DNA from: Prauserella shujinwangii
GTDB lineage: Bacteria > Actinomycetota > Actinomycetes > Mycobacteriales > Pseudonocardiaceae
NCBI RefSeq assembly: GCF_003001955.1
Contig: NZ_PVNH01000002.1
Span: 558,001-622,000 of the forward strand
Reading direction: 5' to 3'
Length of the DNA stretch: 64,000 bases
Shown here: positions 8,511-16,552 of the stretch, piece by piece
Numbering within the stretch: the stretch's first letter is position 1
How the letters are laid out: each line of letters opens with the position of its first letter
Made by a program: the position numbers and the translations under genes
Notes under the pieces: generated by a model
What the model was told of the DNA's origin: nothing
What the model saw: only the letters and a program-made list of their open reading frames with translations
Database searches by the model: none

Positions 8511-9062
8511 ATGAGCAAGATCATCCACTTCGTGCACCAGTCCGTCGACGGCTTCATCGAGGGCCCGAACGGCGAGTTCGACTGGCCGATGATGGGATCG
8601 GAGCTGGGGACGTACTCACGGGGGCTGAGCGACGAGGTCGACGCGTTCCTCTACGGGCGCGTGGTGTGGAGCTTCATGGCGAGCTACTGGCCGAAGGCCG
8701 AGGAGATCTCCACAGACGAGCACGACTTGAAGTTCGCGCCCCGCTGGCGGGAGAAGCGCAAGTTCGTGGTGTCGCGGACGCTGGAGCGCGCCGACTGGAA
8801 CACCACGGTGGTACCCGGCCCGGAGGAACTGGGGAAACTGAAGGAACAGCCGGGCAACGACATGGTCCTGTTCGGAGGTTCCGACCTCGCGGCGTCCCTC
8901 ACCGAGCACGGACTGATCGACGAGTACCAGGTTTTCGTGCACCCCGTCGTGCTCGGCGGTGGCAGGCCGACGTTCCTCACCCCGGCAGCCAGGTTCGACC
9001 TGCGTCTCGCCGAGTCGAGGACGTTCGACGACAAGGTGGTGCTGCTCCGCTACGAGCGCTGA
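8511..9062 (+). CDS. Dihydrofolate reductase-like (RibD C-terminal) protein
   Basis: This 183-residue protein matches the YwjB/YyaP group of DHFR/RibD C-terminal-like reductases. It opens with MSKIIHFVHQSVDGFIEGPNGEFDW, recalling the DHFR first strand, then has DEVDAFLYGRVVWSFM, KFVVSRTLERADWN, DMVLFGGSDLAASL and VFVHPVVLGGGRPTF, which form the nucleotide-binding edge. It probably uses NADPH to reduce a small metabolite; relatives often occur without folate or riboflavin genes and their substrates are unknown. An AAGGGAGAGG precedes the ATG. It faces the next minus-strand gene with 9 bp between them. Confidence 0.85.
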   Translation: MSKIIHFVHQSVDGFIEGPNGEFDWPMMGSELGTYSRGLSDEVDAFLYGRVVWSFMASYWPKAEEISTDEHDLKFAPRWREKRKFVVSRTLERADWNTTVVPGPEELGKLKEQPGNDMVLFGGSDLAASLTEHGLIDEYQVFVHPVVLGGGRPTFLTPAARFDLRLAESRTFDDKVVLLRYER

Positions 9063-9071
9063 GCGCCCGCC

Positions 9072-9917
9072 TCACGAGAGAAACGCGCGCAACCGCGACA
9101 GCACCGCCTCCGGCCGCTCCTCGGGCAGGAAGTGGCCACACTCGGGTATCGCGGCACCGGTGACATCGTGGGCGTACTCCCGCCAGATGTCGAGGGCGGG
9201 CAGGGTACCGAGGAGACCCTGCTCGCCCCACAGCGCGAGCACCGGCATCGCCAGCCGCCGCCCGGCGGCGAAGTCCGCTTCGTCGTGTTCGGCATCGTCC
9301 GGGAAGGATGCGCGGTAGTCGTCGAAGCCGGCGCGCAGCGCGCCCGGCGCGGAGAACGCGCGCACGTACTCGGCCACCGCCTCTGGTTCCAGGCCGGCAC
9401 GCTGGTACGTCCAGCGTTCGAAGAAGTACCCCAGGTAACCCTCGACGTCCTGGCCCGCGAGCCGTTCCGGCAGGTCGGGCTGCAGGTGGAACAGCCAGTG
9501 CCAGTAGCCGCGGCCGAGCTCCGCGTCGAGCCGCCGCCACATCTCCCTGGTCGGCAGGATGTCGAGCACGGCGAGCCGCTCGACCTGGCGGGGCCGGTCC
9601 AGCGCCCAGCGGTGGGCGACCCGGCCGCCCCGGTCGTGGCCCACCACGCCGGCCCGCTCGAAACCCAGGGTGGACACCAGTTCGGCGACGTCGGCGGCCA
9701 TCGTGCGCTTGTCGTAGCCGGTGCGTGGCTTGTCGGAAAGGCCGTAACCGCGCAGATCGGGAACGACCACCGTGTGCTCGCGCGCGAGTGGCTCGATCAG
9801 CTTGCGCCAGCAGTACCCCGTCTGCGGCCACCCGTGCAACAGCACGAGCGGCGGGCCGTCTCCCGCGATCCGGTAGTGCATGCGGATGCCGTTCACGGTC
9901 TTCATTCCCGATTCCAT
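9072..9917 (-). CDS. Alpha/beta hydrolase, epoxide hydrolase / haloacetate dehalogenase type
   Basis: The 281-residue protein has the oxyanion motif LLHGWPQTG (about residues 27-35) and the nucleophile elbow GHDRGG with Asp95, so it belongs to the Asp-nucleophile branch (epoxide hydrolases, fluoroacetate dehalogenases) rather than Ser esterases. The catalytic His is in PECGHFLPEE near the C-terminus. A cap domain with WHWLFHLQPDLPE lies between. It should open an epoxide or replace a halide in the cytosol. The ATG at 9917 lies six bases after a minus-strand TAGAAT box, suggesting leaderless translation; an inner ATG at 9905 is possible. It is divergent from the CGNR gene. Confidence 0.85.
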   Translation of the reverse strand: MESGMKTVNGIRMHYRIAGDGPPLVLLHGWPQTGYCWRKLIEPLAREHTVVVPDLRGYGLSDKPRTGYDKRTMAADVAELVSTLGFERAGVVGHDRGGRVAHRWALDRPRQVERLAVLDILPTREMWRRLDAELGRGYWHWLFHLQPDLPERLAGQDVEGYLGYFFERWTYQRAGLEPEAVAEYVRAFSAPGALRAGFDDYRASFPDDAEHDEADFAAGRRLAMPVLALWGEQGLLGTLPALDIWREYAHDVTGAAIPECGHFLPEERPEAVLSRLRAFLS

Positions 9918-9923
9918 GACCTG

Positions 9924-9946
9924 ATTCTAACCGTATAAGATGGTTA
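9924..9946. promoter_or_regulatory. Overlapping divergent leaderless promoters with a TAACC/GGTTA dyad
   Basis: On the minus strand TAGAAT (9924-9929) sits 6 nt before the ATG at 9917. On the plus strand TAAGAT (9936-9941) sits 6 nt before the ATG at 9948. The two boxes overlap an inverted repeat TAACC-N9-GGTTA (9928-9946), so one regulator could control both genes. Neither ATG has a ribosome-binding site. Confidence 0.6.
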
Positions 9947-9947
9947 T

Positions 9948-10496
9948 ATGACAGAGTCGGACTGGGTGTTCGACGCGGGCAGGCTGTGCGTCGACTTCGT
10001 CAACACCTGCCGCGACCGGCATCGTGGCGGCCGGGAACTGCTCACCTCGCCCGCCGCGCTGGCCGAGTGGGCCAGGCTGGCCGGGCACAGCGGTCCCGGC
10101 GAACCGGATCCGGACAGGGCCATCCGGTTGCGCGAGGCGATCGACCGCGTCACGCGCGCCGTCACGGCCGGCACGGCACCCGACGCCGCCGACGTCGAGT
10201 TGCTCAACACCGAGGCCGCCGCGGCCCCACCGCCCCGGCTGGAGGTCGGCCGGCACGGCCGTCCCCGGCGGGTGCTGGCGACCCCGCTGCTCGCCGCACT
10301 GGCCGTGGACGCGATCGAACTGGTCACGGCCGAGCCGGAGATCCGGATCTGCGCCGCCGACGACTGCGGTCTCCGGTTCGTCGACGCGTCCCCCAAACGC
10401 AGCCGGCAGTGGTGCTCGATGGCCCGCTGCGGCAACCGGGCGAAGGCCCGCGCGCACTACGCGCGGCGCAAGGGAAAGCCGCACGGCGCCCGCTGA
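9948..10496 (+). CDS. ABATE / CGNR zinc-finger protein
   Basis: This 182-residue protein has the N-terminal putative stress-induced transcription-regulator domain (VFDAGRLCVDFVNT at the start) and a C-terminal CGNR zinc finger made of CAADDCGLRFVD and CSMARCGNRAKARAHYARR. The paired C-x4-C motifs bind zinc, and the basic tail suits nucleic-acid contact. Members are thought to be transcription factors, often next to the enzyme gene they control. Here the divergent epoxide-hydrolase-like gene shares the promoter dyad, so it is the natural candidate target. The ATG lies six bases after a TAAGAT box and lacks a ribosome-binding site. Confidence 0.85.
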   Translation: MTESDWVFDAGRLCVDFVNTCRDRHRGGRELLTSPAALAEWARLAGHSGPGEPDPDRAIRLREAIDRVTRAVTAGTAPDAADVELLNTEAAAAPPPRLEVGRHGRPRRVLATPLLAALAVDAIELVTAEPEIRICAADDCGLRFVDASPKRSRQWCSMARCGNRAKARAHYARRKGKPHGAR

Positions 10497-10570
10497 CCCG
10501 CACGACTACAGTGAACCGTGGTTGAGCCGTCAGCCTTCACTCGGAACCTCGGCGGAGCGACGGGAGCAGC

Positions 10571-11854
10571 ATGACGACCACCACGGCCAGTGCCGAAACA
10601 GTGGAGCGGGCGAGACTGGCCGCGGTCGACCGCTACGACATTCTCGACACGCCACCCGACGGAGCGTTCGACCGCATTGCCGCGATGGCGGCTCGCCTGC
10701 TCGACGCCCCGATCGCCACGGTCAGCATCGTCGACAGCGACCGGATCTGGTTCAAGGCCACCCACGGGCTCAGCGGGGTCACCCAGGTCGGGCGCGATCC
10801 GGGGCTGTGCGCCTCGGCGGTACTGCAGGACGCGCCGTATGTGGTGGCCGACGCCCTGACCGACCCGCGCACCATGCGGAACCCGCTGGTCCGCGGCGAG
10901 CTGGGGATCCGGTTCTACGCGGCCGCGCCAATCGTCACCTCGGAAGGGCACCGGCTGGGCACCGTGAACGTGCTCGACACGCGCCCGCGTGAGCTGGACC
11001 CGGCGGGCGCGGCCATCCTGCGGGACCTGGCCGCGGTGGTCATGGACGAGCTGGAGCTGCGCCTGTCCGCGCTGACCACCCTGCGCGAGGAGCGGCGGCT
11101 GCGGGAACGGGCCCAGCGGGACGCCGAGACGATCGAGTCGTTCGCCACGACGCTGCGGAGCACGCTGCTGCCGCCCCGGCTGCCGGACGTGCCCGGCCTT
11201 GAGCTGGCGTGCCACTACCACGCCGCCTCGGCACGGCACGTGACCGGCGACTTCTACGACGTGTTCGCCCTCGGCGACGGCAGGTGGGGCGTTTTCGTCG
11301 GGGATGTCACCGGGCACGGGGCCGCGGCCGCGGCGGTCACCTCGCTCACGCGGTACACGCTGCGGGCCGCGGCCCTGCATCACCCGGACCCGACGGCCGG
11401 GCTCGCCGAGCTCAACACCGCGCTGCTGATGGACCGGCACGTCTCCGAGTTCTGCACGGTGTTGTTCGGCGTCCTCACCCCCGGCCGCGACGGCGGCTTC
11501 GACGTCACCCTCGCCAGTGGCGGGCACCCGCCCGCGCTGCGCCTCGGCGACGGCGCCGTACGGGAGGTGCATCCCGAGGGCGGGATGCTGGTCGGCGCCC
11601 TGCCCGACGCCCGGTTCGCCGCCTGCCAGACGCGCCTGGAGCCGGGCGAGTCCCTGCTGCTCTACACCGACGGGCTCACCGAGGCGCGGCCCGGCGGCAC
11701 GTTCTTCGGCGAGGACGGGCTCACCGCCTTCCTCGACAGCCGCGGGCACGGGGGCGCGCAGCAGCTGGTCGACGACCTCACCGACCTCATCGCGGGATTC
11801 GACCCGGCACCCACCGACGATGTGGCACTGCTGGCCATGAGCGTCCCGGCCTGA
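10571..11854 (+). CDS. GAF domain plus SpoIIE-type PP2C serine phosphatase
   Basis: The 427-residue protein has a GAF sensor domain (about residues 20-165) and a PP2C/SpoIIE domain (about 200-427) joined by a charged coiled segment (EERRLRERAQRDAETIE). The phosphatase domain shows the metal-binding motifs HVTGDFYDVFAL, GVFVGDVTGHG, ASGGHPPAL and LYTDGLTEAR. Such proteins dephosphorylate anti-sigma-factor antagonists in partner-switching stress responses; no partner is next to it. A TACAGT box at 10507-10512 could be its -10, and GGGAG precedes the ATG. Confidence 0.9.
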   Translation: MTTTTASAETVERARLAAVDRYDILDTPPDGAFDRIAAMAARLLDAPIATVSIVDSDRIWFKATHGLSGVTQVGRDPGLCASAVLQDAPYVVADALTDPRTMRNPLVRGELGIRFYAAAPIVTSEGHRLGTVNVLDTRPRELDPAGAAILRDLAAVVMDELELRLSALTTLREERRLRERAQRDAETIESFATTLRSTLLPPRLPDVPGLELACHYHAASARHVTGDFYDVFALGDGRWGVFVGDVTGHGAAAAAVTSLTRYTLRAAALHHPDPTAGLAELNTALLMDRHVSEFCTVLFGVLTPGRDGGFDVTLASGGHPPALRLGDGAVREVHPEGGMLVGALPDARFAACQTRLEPGESLLLYTDGLTEARPGGTFFGEDGLTAFLDSRGHGGAQQLVDDLTDLIAGFDPAPTDDVALLAMSVPA

Positions 11855-11882
11855 GGTCCGGCCCGGCCGCGAACCGGGCCAC

Positions 11883-11921
11883 GTCAGCGGTCGTGTCAGG
11901 CTCGTGTCAGCGGCGTGGCAG
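11883..11921 (+). promoter_or_regulatory. Four direct GTCAG repeats at about 11-bp phase
   Basis: GTCAG occurs at 11883, 11895 and 11906, and GGCAG at 11917, giving spacings of 12, 11 and 11 bp; three copies are preceded by CGT. Direct repeats at helical phase are typical binding sites for OmpR/PhoB-family response regulators or SARPs. They lie 23 bp before the alpha/beta hydrolase start. Confidence 0.5.
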
Positions 11922-11943
11922 GCCGGGCGCCGAGGGTGGTCAC

Positions 11944-13113
11944 ATGACAAACGACACCACACCCCCGGGCCGGCTCACTCCGCCGGTCGGCGAGTTCCAG
12001 GAGATCGACGGCCGCCGTCTCTTCGTGCACCGGTCGGGCAGCGGCGGGCCCGCCGTCGTCTTCCTGCCGGGCGCCAGCGCGGTCGGCCTGGACTACTTCC
12101 ACCTCCAGCAGCAGGTCGCGCGGTCCACCACCGCCGTGGTCTACGACCGCGGCGGCACCGGCTACAGCGACCCGCTCCCGCTGCCGCGCAGCGCCGCCGC
12201 GGTCGCCACGGAACTGCACGACCTGCTGCACGCCCAGGACATCGCCGCCCCGTACGTCCTGGTGGCGCACTCCCTCGGCGGCGCCTACGCGCACCGGTTC
12301 GCCCAGCTGTACCCGCGGGAGGTGGCCGGTCTGGTCTGGGTGGACGCCTTCCACCGCGACTGGGACGAGTTCCTGCCTTCCGAGCTGAGCCTGGCCGCGG
12401 GCGAGCAGATGGCACCCGAGCTGGAGCAGATCCGGCAGCTGCGCCCGGCCCTGCGCGAGATGGGCGAGAAGTTGTTCGCGGAGCACCCCGGGCACGTGCG
12501 GCAGGCGCTGGTCGATGCCCACGTGAGTGACGAATGGATCCGGGTCGGCTTCGTCGAACGCGGCAACATGGCGATGCTCGCCGATGAGCTGCGGGCCGGA
12601 CCGGACCTTCCCGACGTCCCGCTGATCGCGCTCACCGCGGGTGGCGTCGATGCCGCCGACGAGGCCATGTTGACGGAGCACCTCGAGCTGGTGCGCAAGG
12701 CGCGTGCGGGCAGGGTGCGGCTGGACGCGACCGTGGTGAGCCGGGTCTCGCACGGGGAGCAGCGCATCCTCTCCGACGCCGGTCACACCTTCCTCATCAG
12801 CGACCACGCGGATGCCGTCGTCCAGGCGATCCGCGACGTGGTGGACCTGGGCGGCGCACGCCTAGCCCGCCGCCCACCACGCACACCACAAGGGGAGACT
12901 CCACATGCCTACTTTCACCACGCCAGAGCCGATCCGGGTCACGCTGGTCACCGCGGGTGCGCGGGTGCGGATCGCCGCGAGCGAACGGCCCGACACGGTG
13001 GTGCTGGTCGAGCCCATCGACAGCGCGAACAGAACCGACTCGAAGGTCGCCGAGAAGACCGAGGTCGGCTTCTCGGCAGGCGAACTGTCGATCAAGACGA
13101 ACAAGCCGGGTGA
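11944..13113 (+). CDS. Alpha/beta hydrolase with an anomalous C-terminal extension
   Basis: The ATG at 11944 begins a hydrolase with the oxyanion motif VVFLPGASAVG, the arm VVYDRGGTGYSDP, the Ser-nucleophile elbow VLVAHSLGGAYAH and a late ILSDAGHTF with the catalytic His. The enzyme should hydrolyse an ester or similar bond. The fold appears complete near base 12860 (about 306 residues), yet the frame stays open to 13113 (389 residues), running 209 bp into the next gene with Arg/Gly-rich residues that do not look natural. A TAG lies at about 12864 in another frame, so a one-base indel just before it, in the organism or in the assembly, would restore a normal end. Probable operon with the following DUF4097 gene. 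Confidence 0.75.
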   Translation: MTNDTTPPGRLTPPVGEFQEIDGRRLFVHRSGSGGPAVVFLPGASAVGLDYFHLQQQVARSTTAVVYDRGGTGYSDPLPLPRSAAAVATELHDLLHAQDIAAPYVLVAHSLGGAYAHRFAQLYPREVAGLVWVDAFHRDWDEFLPSELSLAAGEQMAPELEQIRQLRPALREMGEKLFAEHPGHVRQALVDAHVSDEWIRVGFVERGNMAMLADELRAGPDLPDVPLIALTAGGVDAADEAMLTEHLELVRKARAGRVRLDATVVSRVSHGEQRILSDAGHTFLISDHADAVVQAIRDVVDLGGARLARRPPRTPQGETPHAYFHHARADPGHAGHRGCAGADRRERTARHGGAGRAHRQREQNRLEGRREDRGRLLGRRTVDQDEQAG

Positions 13114-13741
13114 CAGGAACGGTTCTGTCGCCATCACCATCGAACTGCCCGCTGGGTCCGGGCTGGTCCTCAACACGGCCTGGACGGAGGTGCACGCCGA
13201 GGGCCGGTTCGGCGACTGTGCGCTGGACATGGCATCGGGACAGGTCCGGCTCGACCACGTCACCGCGCTGCGGGGACGTCTCAGGGCCGGTGAGGTCACG
13301 GTCGGGCGCCTCGCCGGCAGCGCCAGGATCGACGGCGGCGCGGCCGGGGTGCGGATCGGCGAGGCCGAGGGCATCGTCAGGTACACGGGCTCGACCGGAA
13401 AGGTCTGGATCGGCCACGCCTGGTCCGACGTCGATCTCGGCGGCGCAAGCGGCGGTTTCGACATCGACCGCGCCGACGGCAGCGTCACCGCCAAGGCGGG
13501 CGCCTGTCCCATCCGGGTCGGCCGGATGTCGCGCGGCAAGGCGGACCTGGCGAACGCTTCCGGGGGTATCGAGATCGGCATCAGCGAGGGCACCGCTGCC
13601 CGGGTGGACGCCGAGAGCACCAAGGGGCGGGTGCGCGACTCCCTGCCCGCGCAGGACGGCCCGGGCGGGTTCGACGACGAGGTCGAGGTCTACGCCCGCA
13701 CGCGCCTCGACGACATCGTCATCCATCCCGCGGCAGGCTAG
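12905..13741 (+). CDS. DUF4097-type beta-repeat protein
   Basis: The 278-residue protein has a strong AAGGGGAG before its ATG. Its sequence is an alternating series of short beta strands and Gly/Asp turns (VTVGRLAGSARIDGG, VRIGEAEGIVRYTG, VDLGGASGGFDIDRA, IEIGISEGTAARVDA), the pattern of DUF4097/putative adhesin beta-helix proteins. The first 90 residues form a separate strand-rich cap. No signal peptide or membrane segment is seen, so it is probably cytosolic. The function of this family is unknown; linkage to the hydrolase suggests shared regulation. Confidence 0.75.
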   Translation: MPTFTTPEPIRVTLVTAGARVRIAASERPDTVVLVEPIDSANRTDSKVAEKTEVGFSAGELSIKTNKPGDRNGSVAITIELPAGSGLVLNTAWTEVHAEGRFGDCALDMASGQVRLDHVTALRGRLRAGEVTVGRLAGSARIDGGAAGVRIGEAEGIVRYTGSTGKVWIGHAWSDVDLGGASGGFDIDRADGSVTAKAGACPIRVGRMSRGKADLANASGGIEIGISEGTAARVDAESTKGRVRDSLPAQDGPGGFDDEVEVYARTRLDDIVIHPAAG

Positions 13742-13770
13742 TCGCCGGTCTCGCGTTCGCCGCGGGTGGC

Positions 13771-13803
13771 GGGAGTGCGGGCCCAGGCTGGGTCCGCACT
13801 CCC
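13771..13803. terminator. Hairpin terminator after the DUF4097 gene
   Basis: Perfect 10-bp arms GGGAGTGCGG (13771-13780) and its complement (13794-13803) flank a 13-nt loop. It lies between convergent genes and may serve both. Confidence 0.75.
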
Positions 13804-13878
13804 GTCATGGACGGGTGGCGAAGACCCACTCCCCGCATCCGGGCTGAACGCCGTCCCCGGGGCGCTCGGGCCCGCGGG

Positions 13879-14394
13879 TCAGGAGTGCCGCTGGGTGTCG
13901 TCGATGGGGAAGACCTTCTCGAACAGCCGCTCGGAGGGAGCCCGGTAGTCGGCGCCCTCGGGTGGCCGGTTGCCGGTCTCGCGCTCGACGTAGCTGGCGA
14001 AGCGGTGCAGGTCGTGCTCGATGCGGGTGCGGAGCAGGCCCAGCACGGAGCCGGTCACCCCGACCAGGTCGCTGGGATGGACCTGCACGTCGAGCGCCAC
14101 CGCGCAGCGGTTCGCGTGGACCTCGCGCCACACCGCGGTACCCGTGTGCCGCGGGCCTTCGACGCCGTACCAGCTGACGCTGTGCCGTTCCCGGTCGACC
14201 TCGGCGACGACGGAACACTCGCGCTCGATGCCGACAAGGCCGTACCGGAACCGGACCGCGCCCTCGTGGCTCTCGTCCCGGCGTGCCCACCGGATGCCCT
14301 TCATGAACTCGGGGTACCGCTCGAAGTCGACGAAGTACTCGAACACCTGCTCGAGCGGGGCCTGGACGTGCTGGTGCGTCGTGATCCGTGCCAT
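13879..14394 (-). CDS. SRPBCC (START-like) ligand-binding protein
   Basis: The 171-residue protein has the SRPBCC/polyketide-cyclase pattern: ITTHQHVQAPLEQVFEYFVDFERYPEFMKGI at the N-terminus, central strands (AVRFRYGLVGIERECSVVAEV) and a long C-terminal helix (LGLLRTRIEHDLHRFASYVE). Such proteins bind a hydrophobic ligand in the helix-grip cavity. The ATG at 14394 is chosen because GAGAGGG lies about 8 bases upstream; an upstream GTG at 14427 adds 11 residues. No operon partner is clear. Ligand unknown. Confidence 0.8.
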   Translation of the reverse strand: MARITTHQHVQAPLEQVFEYFVDFERYPEFMKGIRWARRDESHEGAVRFRYGLVGIERECSVVAEVDRERHSVSWYGVEGPRHTGTAVWREVHANRCAVALDVQVHPSDLVGVTGSVLGLLRTRIEHDLHRFASYVERETGNRPPEGADYRAPSERLFEKVFPIDDTQRHS

Positions 14395-14475
14395 CGCGCT
14401 CACCCTCTCGGCCCGGACGCCGGACACGCCCGGAGCACGGTTCGCCTACCCCGATGGTGCAGGACGGGCCGTGAT

Positions 14476-14721
14476 TTCGCAGGCCGGGTCGCGCTCCGGC
14501 ACGGAGACCGAGAGGACGTGTTCCTCACGGAGGTGGAGGCCGACGACCGCGCGCCCATCCTGCACCGCTACCTGGCTGTCGCACCGGGCACCCGGCCACG
14601 CCTGCCGGTGCACACCACGGCGGCGGTGGCGGACTTCGAGCGGATCGCGTCCCGGATTCCGGTGTTCCGCATCTCCCCGGAACCTCCCGCGCCGCCGGTC
14701 AGCGAGGCTCGACCCCCCTGA
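14476..14721 (+). pseudogene. C-terminal remnant of a deazaflavin-dependent nitroreductase-family gene
   Basis: In one plus-strand frame the sequence reads DVFLTEVEADDRAPILHRYL and ends PVFRISPEPPAPP. This resembles the C-terminus of DUF385-like (deazaflavin-dependent) nitroreductases, where an EERAPVIRAYL-type helix is followed by a proline-rich strand and a final FERIAxxxPVFRI. The N-terminal two thirds are absent and no proper start exists, so it is best read as a relic. Its last 23 bases overlap the end of the TetR gene on the other strand. The assignment is from remembered family patterns and is moderate. Confidence 0.45.
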
Positions 14722-15286
14722 AGAAGATGCCGAGCAGCTCGTCGGCAACCCGGTGATAGCTGAGCTTCCCGCCCGGTATGTACCACTGGTAGGACCAGTT
14801 GGTCATCCCGAACAGGGACAACGCGGTGAGGCGGACGTCGAGGTCGGGCCGGAACATGCCCTTGTCGACGCCGTCCTCGATGAGCATCTCGACGAGGCGG
14901 AGATAGCGGTCCCGCTTCTTTCTCGCCTCGGCCTGCAGCTCTTCGGGAATCTCGCGGTGGTGTTCGAAGTAGACACGCAGGTACCCGGGCTTGGTCTCCA
15001 TGAGTTCGAGGATGTCGGCGACGACGTGCCGCAGGCCTTCCCGTGGCTCGATGCCGTTGGCGACATCCTTCTCGAGCCGCTCCAGCAACGGGCCGGTGGT
15101 GTCGTCGTGAATCCAGACCAGAATCTGCGCCTTGCTGCGCACGTAGTGGTAGAGCGTCGGTTTACGCAGCCCGACGGCTTCCGCGATGTCGCCGACGTTC
15201 GTGTTGTGGTAGCCCTTCCGCTCGAACAGCTGGGCGGCGGTACGCACGATCTGCGCCCGTCGTTCGTCGACGTTCTGGCTGGTCAT
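14699..15286 (-). CDS. TetR/AcrR-family regulator of the CoA cluster
   Basis: The 195-residue protein has an N-terminal TetR helix-turn-helix (RAQIVRTAAQLFERKGYHNT, then VGDIAEAVGLRKPTLYHYVRSK) and a C-terminal ligand domain with LETKPGYLRVYFEHH-like helices. It is closest by eye to the KstR2/FadR-like subgroup that senses acyl-CoA thioesters. The ATG at 15286 is preferred to a GTG six bases upstream because GGGAG is well spaced. It is the last gene of the minus-strand operon, 46 bp after the lipoyl-protein gene. The palindromes at 21210 and 21349 between the divergent arms are its likely operators; this link is inference. Confidence 0.85.
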   Translation of the reverse strand: MTSQNVDERRAQIVRTAAQLFERKGYHNTNVGDIAEAVGLRKPTLYHYVRSKAQILVWIHDDTTGPLLERLEKDVANGIEPREGLRHVVADILELMETKPGYLRVYFEHHREIPEELQAEARKKRDRYLRLVEMLIEDGVDKGMFRPDLDVRLTALSLFGMTNWSYQWYIPGGKLSYHRVADELLGIFFRGVEPR

Positions 15287-15332
15287 CGCCACTCCCGGGT
15301 CCCCTGCGTGCTACTGCGAGCCACGATAGTCG

Positions 15333-15566
15333 TCACGGCGTCACCCGGGCGATCGGCTGTCCCGTCTTGATCTCGTCACCCTCCGACACAAGCAACTCGG
15401 TGATGGTGCCGGCCACCGTGCTGAGCACTTCCGCGGTCGTCTTGTCCGTTTCGACCTCGGCCACCGCCTCGTCCACCCGCACGGTGTCCCCCGGCTGCTT
15501 GAGCCATTCGAGCAGCACCATCTCTTCGGTCGTCAGGCCCCATTTCGGGGCCACGATCTCGCTCAT
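15333..15566 (-). CDS. Stand-alone lipoyl-domain carrier protein (E2-like, no acyltransferase)
   Basis: The 77-residue protein is a single biotinyl/lipoyl domain: IVAPKWGLTTEEMVLLEWL, then VAEVETDKTTAEVLS with the lipoyl-accepting lysine at residue 42, then GTITELLVSEGDEIKTGQPIA. Full E2 proteins add a peripheral binding domain and a 230-residue acyltransferase core; both are missing. It should accept the acyl group formed by the E1 proteins encoded upstream. AAGGAGA precedes the ATG, which overlaps the E1 beta stop. The partner that takes the acyl group from the lipoyl arm is not in the window. Confidence 0.88.
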   Translation of the reverse strand: MSEIVAPKWGLTTEEMVLLEWLKQPGDTVRVDEAVAEVETDKTTAEVLSTVAGTITELLVSEGDEIKTGQPIARVTP

Positions 15567-16552
15567 CACATCTCCTTGCCGACGCTGCGGCGCACGGCCG
15601 CGACCACGTCGTCGTCCTGCGGGAAGTAGGCCCGTTCCAGCCCGGGTGGAAACGGCACGGGGGCGAACGGCGCGCTCACCAGCTCGGCGGGAGCACGCAG
15701 GGCCGCGAACCCCTCCGTTGCGGCGAGCCGGATGACCTCGGCGCCGACGCTGCACGGCCCGGTCGCGTCCTGCACCACGACCAGCCGGCCGGTCCGGTGG
15801 AGCGAAGCCAGTACCTCCTCGGTGTCCAGTGGGCTCAGCGTCCTCAGGTCGAGAACCTCCGCGTCGATGCCCTCTGCGGCGAGGATGTCGGCCGCCGTCA
15901 GGCAGCGGGTGACAGCCGCGCCCCAGGCGACGAGTGTGGCGTCCCGGCCGGACCGGCGGATCACCGCACGGCCGATCGACACGGTCGCTTCGGGATCGTC
16001 GGGCACCTCTCCCCGGACGGACCACAGGGCGGCACTTTCAATCACCACGACCGGATCAGGGTCCCGGATCGCGGCCTTGAGCAGGGCCTTGGCGTCCGCC
16101 GGCGTGCTCGACCACACCACCTTCAGCCCGGGTACCGCAGCGAGCCAGCCTTCGAGACCCTGCGCGTGTTGGGGCCCCGAACCGAGCCCTGCCCCGCACA
16201 TCGTCCGCACGGTGAGCGGCACGGGAAACCGGCCCATGGACAGGTAACCCATCTTGGCCGCCTGGTTGACCAACTGGTCCATGGCGAGGGTGACGAAGTC
16301 GAAGAACATGATCTCCACGACGGGCCGCAGTCCCGCGAGCGCGGCGCCGACCGCGGTGCCGGTGAGCGCCGCCTCGCTGATCGGGGTGTCGCGCACCCGG
16401 TGCTCGCCGAACTCGGCGTGGAGACCCTGGGTGGCACCGAAGGCGCCACCCGGCCTGCCGACATCCTCGCCGAGGAGCATGACGGCCGGATCCCGCCGCA
16501 GCTCCTCGGCGAGGCCGGAATTGATGGCCTGCCAATACTTCAGCTTCCGCAT
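15566..16552 (-). CDS. 2-Oxoacid dehydrogenase E1 component, beta subunit
   Basis: The 328-residue protein starts MRKLKYWQAINSGLAEEL and shows the E1 beta pattern: VMLLGEDVGRPGGAFGAT, DTPISEAALTGTAVGAAL with the conserved Glu that activates thiamine diphosphate, FFDFVTLAMDQLVNQAAK, and the C-terminal transketolase domain with VLDLRTLSPLDTEEVL. With E1 alpha it decarboxylates a 2-oxoacid and passes the acyl group to lipoamide. It overlaps E1 alpha by 13 bases and the lipoyl gene by ATGA. Substrate may be pyruvate, acetoin or a branched acid; the sequence does not decide. Confidence 0.9.
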   Translation of the reverse strand: MRKLKYWQAINSGLAEELRRDPAVMLLGEDVGRPGGAFGATQGLHAEFGEHRVRDTPISEAALTGTAVGAALAGLRPVVEIMFFDFVTLAMDQLVNQAAKMGYLSMGRFPVPLTVRTMCGAGLGSGPQHAQGLEGWLAAVPGLKVVWSSTPADAKALLKAAIRDPDPVVVIESAALWSVRGEVPDDPEATVSIGRAVIRRSGRDATLVAWGAAVTRCLTAADILAAEGIDAEVLDLRTLSPLDTEEVLASLHRTGRLVVVQDATGPCSVGAEVIRLAATEGFAALRAPAELVSAPFAPVPFPPGLERAYFPQDDDVVAAVRRSVGKEM

